From positions 496,001 through 560,000 of the forward strand of contig CP075493.1 in NCBI GenBank assembly GCA_021613535.1: a DNA stretch of 64,000 bases, given 5' to 3'. The translations under genes and the position numbers were made by a program. Each line of letters starts with the position of its first letter. Within the stretch, counting starts at the first letter, position 1. This document shows, piece by piece, positions 23,848 through 37,588 of the stretch. A model generated the notes under the pieces. It made no database searches, was not told the DNA's origin, and saw nothing but the letters and a program-made list of their open reading frames with translations. The DNA comes from Adineta vaga. Lineage: Eukaryota; Rotifera.

Positions 23848-24165
23848 GGGTGGGGGTACATATACGTCTCAGTTTGGCGTATAAGCGCGCAAAGGGTGTC
23901 AATAATCGCTTCCTCACTGCCAAAGTTTAACCAACTCTCGCATTCTAATTAACTCGCTCTTCATCCACGAGATGCACAAGTACACCCACATTCACACCCA
24001 CACCCACATTCACACCCACACCCACACCCAAACTGATAGTTTCACTAATTAAAATCGCACTCATACTTATTCAACATCATATGTTGGTGCGAATATCAGG
24101 CAAGCGATTGGCGACACCCTTTGTGCGCTTATACGCCAAACTGAGACGTATATGTACCCCCACCC
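23848..24165. repeat. Foldback element tipped and filled with telomere-like words
   Basis: Left arm 23848-23911 pairs with right arm 24102-24165 (GTACATATACGTCTCAGTTT in the left arm). Both outer tips are GGGTGGGGGT-type sequence and the loop (23982-24032) is a CACCCACA/CACACCCA tract, the C-rich strand of the same repeat. Confidence 0.85.
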
Positions 24166-24264
24166 ACGCCACAACTCCCACCGAAAACCCACCAACATTT
24201 CTGTCATGTTTTTTTCTTCATTTGCCGTAACTACTCTCTCCACGAGCATCCATCACCTAACATA

Positions 24265-24835
24265 CAGGGAGGCGCAAAAGTCACTTAACCCAAAAAAAGA
24301 TTGAATATCTTCTTTACAACTCAAGCAAATGAGCTGATTTTTTTATCGATATTAGAGACATGTTCAAGCTTTATATTGATGAAGACATGCCTAGAGGAAC
24401 TCTCGTGGCTGATCGTTGTCAAATGTGTATTAATACAGAAGGAAAACAATTCCAACAATTGCGATAAAGCATTGTTTGTTGTTTAAAGAATATAAATGGC
24501 TGTAGCATATTGAAATCTATTTCTTTCCAACTCAGTATAGTACTCTGACATGGATTTCGCAATACAGAAAAGAACTAAGAGTGAATATGTCTTTTTTTTC
24601 TTGATAAGCTACTTTTCTTTATCGTACATTATTTTTCTCTCATTTGTAAAAGAAAGTAAATATTTCTTGGATGAGGTCTCTAGTAATACTCAACAAGGAG
24701 TTTCTCTAGACATGTCTTTATCAATATAAAGCTTGAACATGTCACTATGATCGATAAAAAAATCAGCTCATTTGCTTGAGTTGTAAAGAAGATATTCAAT
24801 CTTTTTTTGGGTTAAGTGACTTTTGCGCCTCCCTG
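24265..24835. mobile_element. 571-bp mariner/Tc1-type foldback (non-autonomous)
   Basis: TA at 24263-24264 and 24836-24837 flanks termini CAGGGAGGCGCAAAAGTCAC in inverted orientation. The inverted arms run about 140 bp (24265-24405 and 24692-24835). The TA target and the CAGGGxGxCxCAAAAGT-like tip are typical of Tc1/mariner. There is no transposase in the loop. Confidence 0.85.
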
Positions 24836-24837
24836 TA

Positions 24838-26060
24838 CTTCATTACATCGATCATCATTAAACTAAAACTGATTCCACTCTTATCTACTCCTCAATTGAC
24901 GGGACCAACTACATTTATATTCATTAATCTAACATTACATCTATTCCTGTGTATTATTTAACTAATGAGCCTAAATCTATCTATGTTCATTAATCTAGAA
25001 TTAAATCTATTCCTATGTACTATTTAACTAATGAGACTAAATCTATCTATGTTCGTTAATCTAAAACTAAATCTATTTGTATTCGGCTTAAGTGTATGGG
25101 ATTCTGAATGTATGTGTTCTTGTGAACTTCTTTGGCAGGTCGTACTAGGCAACTTTTTATGAAATGGTATAATTTTGGCGAATTATTGCTATGATACATA
25201 TATATATATACTAATGTTAATGTCTACCAGTGCTAAGCCGGCCAGTCTGTCTACAAAAGCACTGATCCGGATCAGTATGTGCTCAAAATTCAGGTATTTC
25301 TGGTTACGCTCTTCTACACTTATTTTTGTCCTAATCTTTCTAGGCACATATTCGATTGTGCACTCTTACAAAACTCATGCACACACACACAGCACATATA
25401 TTTATGTTTATTTTTCAAAAGTAAACTTCACTCAATTAAATCTGATACATGTACAACAAAAATACTAAAAATGTCTGATGTATAAGTTTGTGTTTCTGTT
25501 GCCATTGTTTGTAACATCTATGACATCGGCAATATAAGAGATGCAGCCGTCGTTTGATATGTATGCTCGTTATGTTTGTTGTCGATTGAAAGCATCGGAT
25601 ATTAGATCACCTGAATTATATGTAGTGTTGATGATGTTGCCTTTACCACTTTATGTGAGTTACACAAACCTCGGGTACAAGAATATTTCCGACGAGGAGA
25701 GTAAATTCCATTGCCACATATGTATTTGATTTCTTCCTGTAATGTACTTCGGAATAGTGGTCATATGAAATGGCGCATCAAGTGTTTTAAACGACATGTA
25801 ACCATTCAAATTGCGGGAGTTCGATTAGTTCAGTTTACTTCGTTATCTGCTTGACTGCCACATCTGATTGTAATCCAGTCCTCACCGATTGTTGGGTGGA
25901 TTTATGTTGCAATCATATTCCATGATAAATGAGATGAAGAAGAGACTTTTCGTTTCATTTCCACCACCATTCGGATCCATCGATAACATCAATTAATTAA
26001 TGTTGAAGTATATGCAGAACAATGAGTATAGAGGAAGGGACGAGGTATGAAAAATAGAGA
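24838..26060. other. No gene seen
   Basis: AT-rich. 24960-25080 holds a short, three-fold imperfect direct repeat (CTAAATCTATCTATGTTCRTTAATCTA words, about 55 bp apart). A TA dinucleotide run lies at 25196-25210. Confidence 0.4.
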
Positions 26061-26066
26061 GAGATG

Positions 26067-26394
26067 GAATGAATTTCGCAGTACAAGCTTTCGCATTTCA
26101 CTTCCGTCAAACGGGTAAAAGTGGACTACGAAAGTCTGCTCTGAGAAATTCACGTTGCCCAGAGAGATGGGAAACGTATGAGACGCAAATGTGTGAAAAG
26201 TAGAGAAAAATCTCTACTCGCTGTTCCGTTTCAAATATCGCTTGGTCTTAGCAATACCCCCAACTGCTGACTGTTGCAGTTGTATGCAGAACAACAAGTA
26301 GAGAAAAAGAGAATGAATTTCGCAGTACAAGCTTTCGTATTGCACTTTTATTAAAGGAAGAAAGTGGACTACGAAAGTCTGCTCTGCGAAATTC
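26067..26394 (+). repeat. Two direct copies of an ~85-bp hairpin
   Basis: 26067-26152 and 26311-26394 share GAATGAATTTCGCAGTACAA and GTGGACTACGAAAGTCTGCT. Each copy is itself an imperfect inverted repeat (GAATTTCGCAG pairs with CTGCGAAATTC). The linker also begins with a shared word (ATGCAGAACAA), so the duplicated unit is nearer 270 bp. Confidence 0.75.
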
Positions 26395-28400
26395 CCATTT
26401 CCAAAAGAAAAGGGTGAAAAAACTTACCTTCTATCAATATACGCGAGTTTTTATAAACGATTGGTATTTACGAACGAAACGTTTTTTCGTCATACCCATA
26501 CTCAGAGGAGAAAAATATTTCTGTTTATTACCATTTTCTCTTCGTTTTCATATCTTTCATATGCGTAGGCAACACCAAGGACACATTTGTGTATGTGTTC
26601 TGTGTTAATTTTCATATTACCTTCATTTTTTCTGCGTCATTGACTTTCTTTTATTCACATATAGAAAGGATACCTGTCCATATTCATATATATACAAATA
26701 TGATTTATGGAAGGACAAAATGAGACATAGATATCAATATAGATTATTACCTTCGATCATCCTCGGTTGTATTAAACACATGTGACAACATCAGTGGACA
26801 GGAGAAAATTTTCTACACAAAAATGAAATGTATAAACAGAAAAACAATACAAAAGCACACAGTCTTTGAGCTATAATATAACTAAATTGTCGATTTGATT
26901 TTAAAAGTTCGATATTGAAATTTGGGTGTGAATATTTAATCAAAAATTAGAAAATATGGCTACTATATTGAACGTTATCATATATATTCTTTGTATCCAG
27001 AATGTATAGTTATATTGTAAGATAAACTCAGTTTCGATTGCAAAACGAATTGTAGAAAAACGTTTTCTCATAAATTTAAAATCGGATCTTTCTGAATAGT
27101 GACAAGAAGGTCTTGTTCTGTTTCGGTGAAACTCTCTTGTTATTTTTGAATACAGATACTTTCATTCTGAACATTTGTTTTTGTTGATCGTGAAATATCT
27201 TTTTTACAATCATTATTCTGAATACATATAGTCTTATGAGATTATCGATCTCTGATATATTCAATATAACAATAGTTCATTATGAAAAGTATCAAGGTTT
27301 TTGAGTGAAAATTCGCATTAGAACATCAAAGAAATTGTTTTGATAAATAAAAATATTTATTCCAATCATCATTTGATTTTGTTTGATGATTTTATTCTAT
27401 ATTTAACATCAAAATAAGCAACGTAAACAAAATAACTTTTTCATAAAAGATGAATACTGCATAAAACGAAATATCTGTCATTCTCAAGGTATCTCATCAA
27501 AAAGAATTGATGAAAAGCATATCATTCATAATGATCTGTCATTTCATTTCATTTCAAATGATAATTACCTTTCATATACACAATATTTTATCCTTGTGAA
27601 ACAACAAAATCGAGTTATATGGTAGAACGATAGATTATAACCATCATTCTTTTTTTTCTACGTTGCGAATAAAAACCTCTAGTAATATGTTCATATAAGC
27701 ACCTGTTTTATCTATACAACATAGAATTTATTCGTTATAATAAAAAATGATCACTGATATTTTTAAAATTAATCAAAATGGTTTAATGATAGTTGTGATT
27801 ATTATTTGTAGAGAAAATTGTGACTAAATTCTATTTTATTTTCATTTAATTTACTTTAAAAATAATTCATTATCTTCTTAAGAAATATCATTGAAAGAAA
27901 TAATAAAAGCAAGAAATAGGTGATAAAGAAAAATATTCATTATTATTATTACTATACTGAATCATTTCAATTTTGTTTTATTTTTGATCACATCATTACA
28001 AAACTGGAAGGATACACCATTTTATACTACAGTTAAGTTTCGTATAATACAAATTAAGAAAGAAGAGAACGAATAATGATGACAAGAAAAGTGAAGAATA
28101 AAAAGGCACAGTGTGTATACGACGTTGAATGACAATAAAACATTTATATAATAAGAATCTTAAACACAAGGACAATCTTTCATAAGGATGATATAGGATC
28201 TACACGCTAGGAAATTTAGTGCTCTACTAAACCTCCAGAAAAGGTTGCGTCCTTATAAAAAACTCCAAACGTGTTCACGCTTCCAAAAACGCAATAACAA
28301 CTCCTGCAAAACTATTAAAGATCGTCTCGTGTATCATCAGAAAGAACCATACCCTACGAAACTTTTTTTTGAAGTTCTGTGCACCAGAAATAGGGTCTGA
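26395..28400. other. AT-rich, no gene seen
   Basis: Two kilobases of AT-rich sequence. Open frames are short and low-complexity. Nothing is supported. Confidence 0.35.
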
Positions 28401-28693
28401 GTGTCTTATTATTTTATGCTCACCCATACGCTCTCCAACATTTTCATCCTCATCCACATGCTCTAAAAGAACAAATCTATAACTACTTCGTGTTAAAGAG
28501 ATGATCGAATACGTGACCCGTTACAGAACTAATTTTGAACTTTTACCCAGACCAGGACTATGGGACCGAGAAAAAGTGGTTTTGCAGCTCCCTACTTTTG
28601 TCTTTAAGGGCAGATGAGAAATAAGAGTGAGGATATGTGGATGATGGTGAAAGTGTCAAAAGGCGTATGAGTGAACATAAAATAATAAGACAC
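28401..28693. repeat. Foldback element
   Basis: 28401-28462 pairs with 28631-28693 (GTGTCTTATTATTTTATGCT and its complement at the outer end, CATCCTCATCCACAT inside). The loop is about 170 bp. Confidence 0.75.
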
Positions 28694-29046
28694 GCACACT
28701 CACATCCCCAAGACTTTTATTATCTCGATCAAACAAGCTATTCTTATTTATTTTCGTTATGAATAGTTATCTTTTTATTATCAATAGTACTATTCTTTAG
28801 GTAAAAATAAATATTATTATTAATCACTCTTTATAATTATGTGGATAAATTCTTTGAATAATTGGTATATTCCAATGATTAATTTTAATAATGAAGTATA
28901 TTCAACTATTCAAATAAATAACGCTCGTCGAGGCTGACTCGCTTGTCCCTCGACTGAATTCTCTCCATTCAGCCTTCGTTATGTCTGCTTTCAATGAATT
29001 TTAAAAGCTTTCGCTCCCCGATTCACGAATCCGACAACGGATCTTA

Positions 29047-29264
29047 TAGGATTGGATTCCTGGTGACGGAAATCCATTCGATTTCGACAGAAGAAAACTC
29101 ATTTGGTTGCTACAAGTTTTATAAACGACGTGTTTAGCTATATTGTATTATGGCCTTATGATCACCTAACGGATCTGTGAAAATCCGTTTGTTCGAATCT
29201 ATGGGATCCGACGTTGGATCCGAGCACGTCGAATCCAATGAATTTGTGTCACCAGGAATCCTAT
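29047..29264. repeat. Foldback with GATCCG/AATCCG words
   Basis: 29047-29088 pairs with 29228-29264 (ATTGGATTCCTGGTGAC and its complement). The interior and flanks (29020-29290) are dense in GGATCCG and AATCCGA words. It is locally GC-richer than the flanks. Confidence 0.7.
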
Positions 29265-32200
29265 CGGATTTCATTGGATCGTCGTATTCTGATACAATCT
29301 AACAAAGACGGGTGGTAACACCTCGGGTGGTTCCTTCGTAAGTGTACGGCAAAGTGTATTTTTGAAACAGCAGGTGTCCGGGACACTTTCCATATGCTGA
29401 GTACAGTTACTGTTAGAAACCCTGCTCGCGACTTGCTGTTAACATGCACAATCTTTTTCCTATTTTCCCTTCAGTCAAACGAGAATCTTCACAAGTACCA
29501 AAAACAAACCCACCATAGTGGGTTAATTCGTAATCGAAGACTTGCAAAACTTACATAAGCGTAGGATTTTTAGTATATATTTTATTCATCTGTTCATTTT
29601 CAGGAAACCAATAACATACCGGATTCATTCTCAAAGGATCATCATCTAACTTCCCTCAAAGCGTCGTTTAAAGAACTTGAGACTCATTCAGATTCACACT
29701 TTAAACCATAACTCTTCAAATCAAGCTCTAATCGTTCGTCGGTCTTCCTCCGATCAGCCACTTACGACTAGCCGCTCTCTTGAGCACATCTACTTAGCCA
29801 TTATACAGTGGTCTTTTGCCTACAATCTTCCTTATTCAATTTCGTGGTTTTCCCATTTCACTCATCAGTCGTACTATGTAATCTGATTAAACAGTGTGAT
29901 TTATCCAAACTATTAGAGGATTTGTGACTATCTCAATATCCGATCCGATACAAACTTATATTAGTCTACAGGTGAGCATCGAAAGACCTACAGTTGACTG
30001 GATTTCTGAAACGAAGAAACATGAGCTACCCATAATCCAAGGTCAAGGATACGAATAACAGCAAAGTTAGAATATGAAACATTCCCTTTGGTCCCAGTCT
30101 GTTATCAAAAACCGCTGTGCCATTGAACAACCCTGGCATTTTGGAAACTTGTTTGGTTGACCTCAGAAACCGTGGTAGAGCGAGCTTTTTAAGCCATTTA
30201 GCGAACTTCAAAAAAATGTTTCTTTGACCTGCCACAAACAAATAAACACACCATTTTAGTATTTTTCATATCACCCTCCAGGCAGTCGAGGGAATATTTA
30301 AAAATGTTTTAGCGCAAATTCATTTTTTATCCATGAAATTTAGATCCAGATAATCAAAATGAATTCATTAAATTGCAAATAAAATACTTTGAATGATCAT
30401 AATCTCATGTAAACAGTAAATATGCATATATCGAATAAGAAAATGAATATTGTTAAAGAATTTTTCAGAATAAATTTAATAGTGAAATTTTTATCCAAGA
30501 TTTGAGTATTGCTCTATAAGATATTTAAAGTGCAATTTAATCTGAAATAAATAACGGTGTTTACAAAATCATTCAAAAAATCGATTGCAATTTCAAAATT
30601 ATATATTTCGAGCAATCTTTGGTTAATTAGGAGATAAACTATCGTGCAGTTATATATAAAATTTGTTACGAAATTGGTTTCTATGAATAAATAACTAGTT
30701 ATATAAGTTTAGAACAAAATTTGTGCTAAAGAAATGGATTTGTTGAACCTTTAATGGTTGATCAAAATATGAGTTATGTATATTTATATTTGTTGTAATC
30801 CTAAAATGAAGAGATGATTCAATCTAATTTCATGGTTTATAAAACGATGAATCTAATAATCGTAACGAAATGTTTTTTGGACCATTTGAGAGAAGGTATC
30901 AAGTTTTTTCAAATAAATTCTTTTTTGAATGTACACAAGTAAAAGAAAGTGAATGTAAATTATATGACAATCACAATCATTGGTCGATCGCTTGTAAAAT
31001 AATTTTAATCACATGTATTGAGAAAATCAATCGAGAATTGAAAAACTTAGGTTATTAAGATTTATTAATATCGTTCTAAAGACGGAGGAACATGTAGAAG
31101 AAGATGTTTGAAGGACAGTAAAACATTTAATCAAATTAGATTAAAGCAAGTATTGGATGTAAATATACTTCAGTGTTTCATCAATCAGTTCAAATAGAAA
31201 AATAAAGAAACATTTTATGACGTTAACTTTATGATTTAAATAAATGTTTTAAATGAAACTAAAATGACCGATCAATTATATTTTTCTTTTCATTTTTACA
31301 ATATGTGAGATCTTATTTTTCAACTTTCGTTTCATCATAGTTGAATCCGTGAGACTAATGTCCTCTTTTCTAACAATTAAGGATCATATATTCATTAGTC
31401 TAATCAACTAATTAGATAGATGTTTCGATTTAACACAGTACATGGAAATGAACCTAGAATATATTGATTTCGAGAGAAAGAAACTGAGGCATGTTGTTTT
31501 TGTCACTAGTATGAAAAAATATGTATGATTAGTTCAGAGATAATCTATGAATATTCTTCATTTAATTTTTTAAAGTCATGCAAATTTTTCTTTGATCTTG
31601 TTCTTATCTAAAACAGATAGTTCATTTGATTTATAGTAGATTAGAGAACATGACTATATAATAATGTAAGTGTAGTTAAACTATTAAAGTGATTATATTC
31701 TAATTATTATAAAAAAGAAATCATTCTATTCCCATGTTTGATATTCCAGAACATATATTATTAATAAATACGTTCACATCAGATTGATTAATAAAAATTT
31801 TCTTAAATAATAATGATCTATTATTAAATTATCTATGGAGTAACAACACTGAAAACATTTGTATAAGTGTTTTCTATTATAAGCTTAGAATAGTTTTCCA
31901 ATGTAGCTTATCTACGAAATCTCATTTCAATTTATTCTTTTTCTCACACCGACGAAGACTTAATTATGATCCAATAAAAAAATGTGGATTAAGTACCAAA
32001 TTTAAACGATCGAATTTCAATAGAAAAAATCTTCTAGATAGTCTGTTCATTTAATCTTGAAAAATAAATTTTATTTTGTATTATGAATTATATGATTTAG
32101 ATTTAGGTGATTGTAGAATTTGAAATATAAATTCATAGACTGATTTAGCAATCATAAATCCTTTTAAACCTTTATAATTCTCCAGAAATTTTTCACAGGG

Positions 32201-34820
32201 ATACTTTAGAATTAGATGCATTATCATAGACTTTTGTTTTAATTGAGTAGATTTTGATGCAGTGATTTTATCCATTAGTCCAAGTGCTCCTTTTTTTTAT
32301 TAAGATTAAAATATTACACTCCACACAATCATTGACCGAGAACAAAACAAATTTAACGAATATTATTCTTAAGTTTTATATCTGTACTGTTGCTAGTATA
32401 ATCGCTTTTTTTTCTTAGGTATTAAATTTGATTCCTATAAAGGAATCGAACTGATCTTTCCATTAGATATATACTTTAAGATATCGGTTATTTAAATGAC
32501 AACGATTAAATATAGCACTATAGTATCATTTAACAAAAACGAATATTCTGTTCATCAACACAAAATATATTTCTATTTTCTATTTAGCATTAGATCTATA
32601 CTGTGCTAGTGTCATCTATAGAAAAAAGATTCACGAGAAAGTTAAGAAAAAAAACATACAGCTCTAATCTACACATTATAACGATTAAAACATTCATATT
32701 GTCAAGCTTTAGATATAAATACTTTCGAGAAAATATATAACCGATAAAAAAATAAAAGAACTTTTCATAGAATGTCTTATTCAATTGGAAAAAATAGAAT
32801 TTCTGACAATTATTTTAATAAATAAATTTAAACAGAAGTATTTTTCGTACAAGATGTAATATCGCATTTCTATAAATTGTCTATACAATTAATTTATTCT
32901 TGAAGAATATTTTATATTAGAAATAATTGCTATAAAATATAACTACTATTTCTTTAAATTCTAGAATTTCTAAAAAAGTCGTACCATTCTTTTCTAGTAT
33001 TCTAGTACCGATTAAATTACAAAATTGATTCATTTTTTTTTGGGGGGGGGGGAAGATAATGGCACTGTTTCGCTTAAACAAATATGAAAAATAATTTGAC
33101 TGGATTTAGTTGAAGCAATAAAAATAGTTTTATTAAATTTAAAATTGATACCACTGAAAATTTTTTAATAAAAACTCAATCTCAGTAACGAATTCGTACA
33201 TAGAAAAGATGGCTAAAGAAAAAATAATTAATCTTTTAATGTTTTGATATATTTTCATTATCGGTACTTTTATAGAAAAGCTAGAAATTAAGTATTCGTT
33301 TGATGTTTAAATTTGCAGCCTTAGTTAATGTGGAATGATCATATTTTGTCTTTTCATTCCATGGAATAACAGGAAACAGATTTTTCGAAAGAGTCAAAGT
33401 GAAAAATATTTCTTTTGGTCTTTAAATTAGAAGAAAAGTCATTATGAATTTCATTTCTTGAGTGGAATATTAAATAAAAAAATAACTGCTCTTTACATGT
33501 GAGAACCTGTAACTGGTTGTTTTATTCAATGCAGTTCGATAAAAAAAGAAAGACAACTTTTTTTGGTATGGAGACGCAGATAGAATAAAAATGACTTAAA
33601 GACATCAGCCAATAAATTTTATTTTTAATCATAAAAAATAGTATGTGATCATATCTGATTAATTGGAACGAGATTTACTGTCAAGCTTAGCGTCATATTG
33701 CTTACCTGTGGATCTTTCGAATGAATGAAGACAGATTTTTTACTTTATTTTGTTATCAGAGTAATCATAACGAACAATATAAACAAATATTGATGATTAA
33801 CAGTATCAGATTGTGTTTCTCATGAGTTTTTCTGTACCAAATCAGTATAACTTATTCTTGAAATTAACATACAATAATATGCTTTATAGAAAAAACAGAA
33901 AGATATTGAAGTTATTTTTGATACAAGTGAGTTAGTGAAATAATTAAATCATTTGTTTGTATTTATGGTTTATGATTTGATATTGAGAGAAAGAACAACT
34001 TAACCTAAATGAGCAAAGTACACTCGAAACGCTTCTGTTATTAACCTAGTACTAATCTTTTCCTTATTTTTCATTTTTTTAAAAAGAATATGAGACGGTT
34101 TATTCGACGAAATCTCCTCTCAAGTTAATCTTATACATACCATTAAAATACAAAATTCAATTGAGAAAGGAATTCTTTTCAAATGCTTTTGATCACAACT
34201 TCTTCTTTAAGATGTTATGCGAACTATGGAAAACAGTTGTTCATTGACATCTTTCTCATCAAATAAAAAAACTGATTATTACTTTATCAGCAAACCAAAC
34301 AATATTTTTTCCCCACAATTATTTTGATTTCATAGATTTTACAAATATTTCTGTAAAACCAAAATCATGATTTTTTTAAAACTGAAACTCGTATTTTCAA
34401 TAAACTTAACATACTGATTTCACTTTCTGTTATTCTAAAAAAAAGTATTCAAAGGATACCAATCGATGAATAATCTCTTCTGCAAAGAAAACCAGTTAGA
34501 CTTCGATTTTCTTATTCCTTGTTCTTATATAGAAAAATTTTCTTTAATCTTAACAAAAAAAACAGCCTTTATTTTAACAAGAGTAATTCCAAACGATTTC
34601 TGATAAGTTCGTCATTCGATTTCTACAAAATATCTCTACTGTTTGTTTGAAAACACTAGTTGATTATTTATATTTCATTGTCATTCCGCTAAGCATTTCC
34701 AACACCATTATTTGAACAAAAAATTAAGACTTTCTCCTTCATCTCTATCACTCATAATAAAATAATCGAAAGATTTTGGTCAAAACAAGTGCATCAAATA
34801 CCATAAATCATATTACAAAT
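29265..34820. other. 5.5 kb of AT-rich, gene-free sequence
   Basis: No convincing gene, repeat boundary or RNA gene is seen. From 30300 on the sequence is extremely AT-rich. At 33033-33052 a run of nine T is followed by eleven G, a composition break that may be real or an assembly error. Confidence 0.4.
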
Positions 34821-35189
34821 ATCGGTGTGAAGCTAGCACGACGGAGCTGGCACGATGAAATAAAGACTTAGCTAAAACGTTTTTCTATAAAGTACATCCA
34901 GGCCACAAAAACTAGTCCATTCGATTCAGAATTTAATTCTGCATCGAATGGTGCTACTTTTATTCACGAGACAAGCTTTGGAGAAATATGTTCTAGGTTT
35001 TAGTCTCTCACATAAGCGAAAAATAAAGTTGTGGGAAATTTTTTCCAAAGCTTGTCCCGTAAATAAAAGTGGTACCAATCGATGCAGAATCAAATTCTGA
35101 GTCGAATGGACTAGTTTTTATCGACGGGACATATTTTGTAAAACACTTTTTAGCTAAGTCTTTGTTTCGTCGTGCTAGCTTCACACCAC
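34821..35189. mobile_element. 369-bp foldback MITE with 10-bp target duplication
   Basis: TATTACAAAT is duplicated at 34811-34820 and 35190-35199. Tips read GGTGTGAAGCTAGCACGAC in inverted orientation, and pairing continues through most of the element. Each half carries one copy of the recurring palindrome (34917-34951 and 35075-35109). A duplication of 9-10 bp suggests Mutator-type mobilisation. Confidence 0.9.
34917..34951. other. Best copy of the recurring palindrome
   Basis: A 35-bp palindrome, CCATTCGATTCAGAATT followed by TAATTCTGCATCGAATGG, with a single mismatch position. Other copies are listed in the findings. Confidence 0.9.
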
Positions 35190-35849
35190 TATTACAAATC
35201 AGTCACTTTTGTATCCATTGATCAACTATTTTGAAACTGAAAGATTTTTCCAGATAGAACAATTTGTCGCTAAATAAATTCTATTGAACAATAAATAGTT
35301 TTCATCTGTCAATTAATTTTGTTATTGAACTTAAATAATTTTTATTCAAACAATAATTTATACTTTGTTAAGCTTCGTTCTAAAAATGCATCGAACAACA
35401 AAATTTCATAAAACATCCAACAAAACAGATTAATCATTTCATAAGTAAAACGACTGAACAAAAATTCAATTACATTTAGTGATCAAAATAAACATAATTC
35501 TCTTAGTGTTTAATAAAGCTCAATCCTATTATTAGATAAATGATTGTCGATAGATTTCAGTTAATTTTTGTAACTAAAACAATATGATTCTAAGTGAAAA
35601 ATAAAAGAAATTTGTTCATTTAATTAGTGAAATTACTATAAATGAATTCAACGTGATTTTGTAATTTAAGAAAACAAACTTCATTCTATCATTGAATACA
35701 ATATCGATAATATCATCAAATACGTGCTAGTCGATGTATTGAACGGGGTTTTCACATTTAAGCATTCAGAATATCATTGAAGATTAGTGAAAATTGGATA
35801 CTTCAATTATTTCAATGATAATCGACCAAATCAGCTTGATTTTATTATT
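35190..35849. other. No gene seen
   Basis: AT-rich spacer between the foldback MITE and the degenerate tandem array. Confidence 0.3.
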
Positions 35850-37460
35850 ATAATAATCAAAGTTCAATTAAAATTGAATAAACTTTCGATAATATCATTA
35901 GCTGACCATTTATTTATAAACTGGAAATTAATATGAAACGAAAATTAAAAAAATTGCAATTGGAAATACAAATAAATCTTTATAATAACATGAGATCAAT
36001 CGTTCTCAATGAATTGCAGACGAGATGAAAACTAGAATAATATACTTTCGTTGTAAATCAGAGAAAATTGCTATGGAATCATTATGTAAATCATAATCGA
36101 CGTATAAGTACACATTGTGTCGCTACATAATAAAATACAAATTGGAAACTTATTAAATAAATACTCACATGTCATTAGCTAGTTGATTCCGTATCATTTG
36201 TACATATTATTACCATTAAAACATTAGACTTAAATTAAACATAAAATAAAAATATATCAAACCATTGTTTTGATAACTATCAATCTTTTCCACACGTTTT
36301 TCATATCAAAATGAAAGTAATTTAATTATAAGTTCATTCTATAAAATGACCAAATCATTCATTTAATCAATGTTAAAGATACAGCTATCCTCTTGAAGTC
36401 AAAATATAGAAGAACTAATTGTAAACTAATTTAAATGAATAATATAAGACCAATTCTTTAATGATTTTACACAATATCCACGTGTTATTGAAATAAAACA
36501 ATTAGTACTTAAACTGTGAAATGCTGATTGAACGATTATTTTAATTACTATTGGAGAATTCCTTCTTCTTTTCAAATTAACATACGAAAAGTTTAATTAC
36601 AAATTCATTTAAATAATTTTCAAGTCATTCTCGTAATGATTGTAACATGATTGCACGTGTACTGTAAATAAAAACATTCGTTTAATAATATTTAAAAATA
36701 TGTACGTGTTCTTGAACCAACACTAATGATGTCTCGATTGCATATTGAATTATTACATTATAAATTGAATAAAATATTGATAAAGTCATTCAATCAATTG
36801 AAATTAGATAAAACTAAAGATAAATAATGGTTAACCTATTGTTCCTAAAGAAATAATGTAAATCAATGATTCCATCATTAAAAATACATTGAAGATACCA
36901 AACATAAATGACTGTTCATCAACTGTACATGAACAAATAATCAAAATTAATGAAACTATCGTTCAGATTAAATAAAAATTGAAAACTAGAGTTAATTATT
37001 GGTTCATCTATTCATCATAGTTAAATAATTATGATAAATGATTCCATCGTTCAAATGAAATAAAATATTGAATAACTATTAAAAGAATATACTAATTCAC
37101 CTATTGTATATAAACACATATTAGAGGATTAATAATACCATCTTCAAAATGGATAAAAATTAATAAAAATTAAATATAAGTCATTGTCCAGCAGCCATAC
37201 ATAAACAAACAATGATAAACTAATGATTATAAAATTAATATTGACTACAAAGTAAATAAAGAACAAGATTAATCATTAATAGCCAAAGAGAGATATGTAT
37301 ATCAGGATAATAAACGTCGTGACGATGGAAATGAATTAAAAGCAGACAGAAATTAAAGATAAATGACAATCCATCTTTTGTCTATAAACAAATAATTATT
37401 AGAAAGCATTCTATTTTTGTTAATAACTATAAAAATAAATAAAAATAAAAAGCAACTTGT
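35850..37460 (+). repeat. Degenerate tandem array, period about 85-95 bp
   Basis: The same order of words returns many times: GATTCCATCRTT-like, then AAATAAAA, then TATTGTTCATCTATT-like, then AAACAAATAAT. Clear successive anchors are near 36868, 36953, 37041 and 37135. The copies are strongly diverged, so this is an old AT-rich minisatellite. No coding sequence. Confidence 0.55.
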
Positions 37461-37588
37461 TGTCTATTAATTCGATAAAAATAAACGATTATATTGTTCA
37501 CATGTAACTAACATTGAACAAAGGAAGAAAACAAATGTTTGAACATTATAATTGAAAATAAGCAAATAATGAAAAATGAATTTCATCA

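Noticed and set aside
28920-29300. GC-richer island considered as a gene or tRNA cluster
   Set aside because: No A/B-box pair or cloverleaf could be built; the composition is explained by GATCCG words in a foldback.
30870-31058. 62-codon frame with Cys/His residues (ECTQVKESECKLYDNHNH)
   Set aside because: Considered as a zinc-finger fragment, but spacing fits no known finger and no flanking exons were found.
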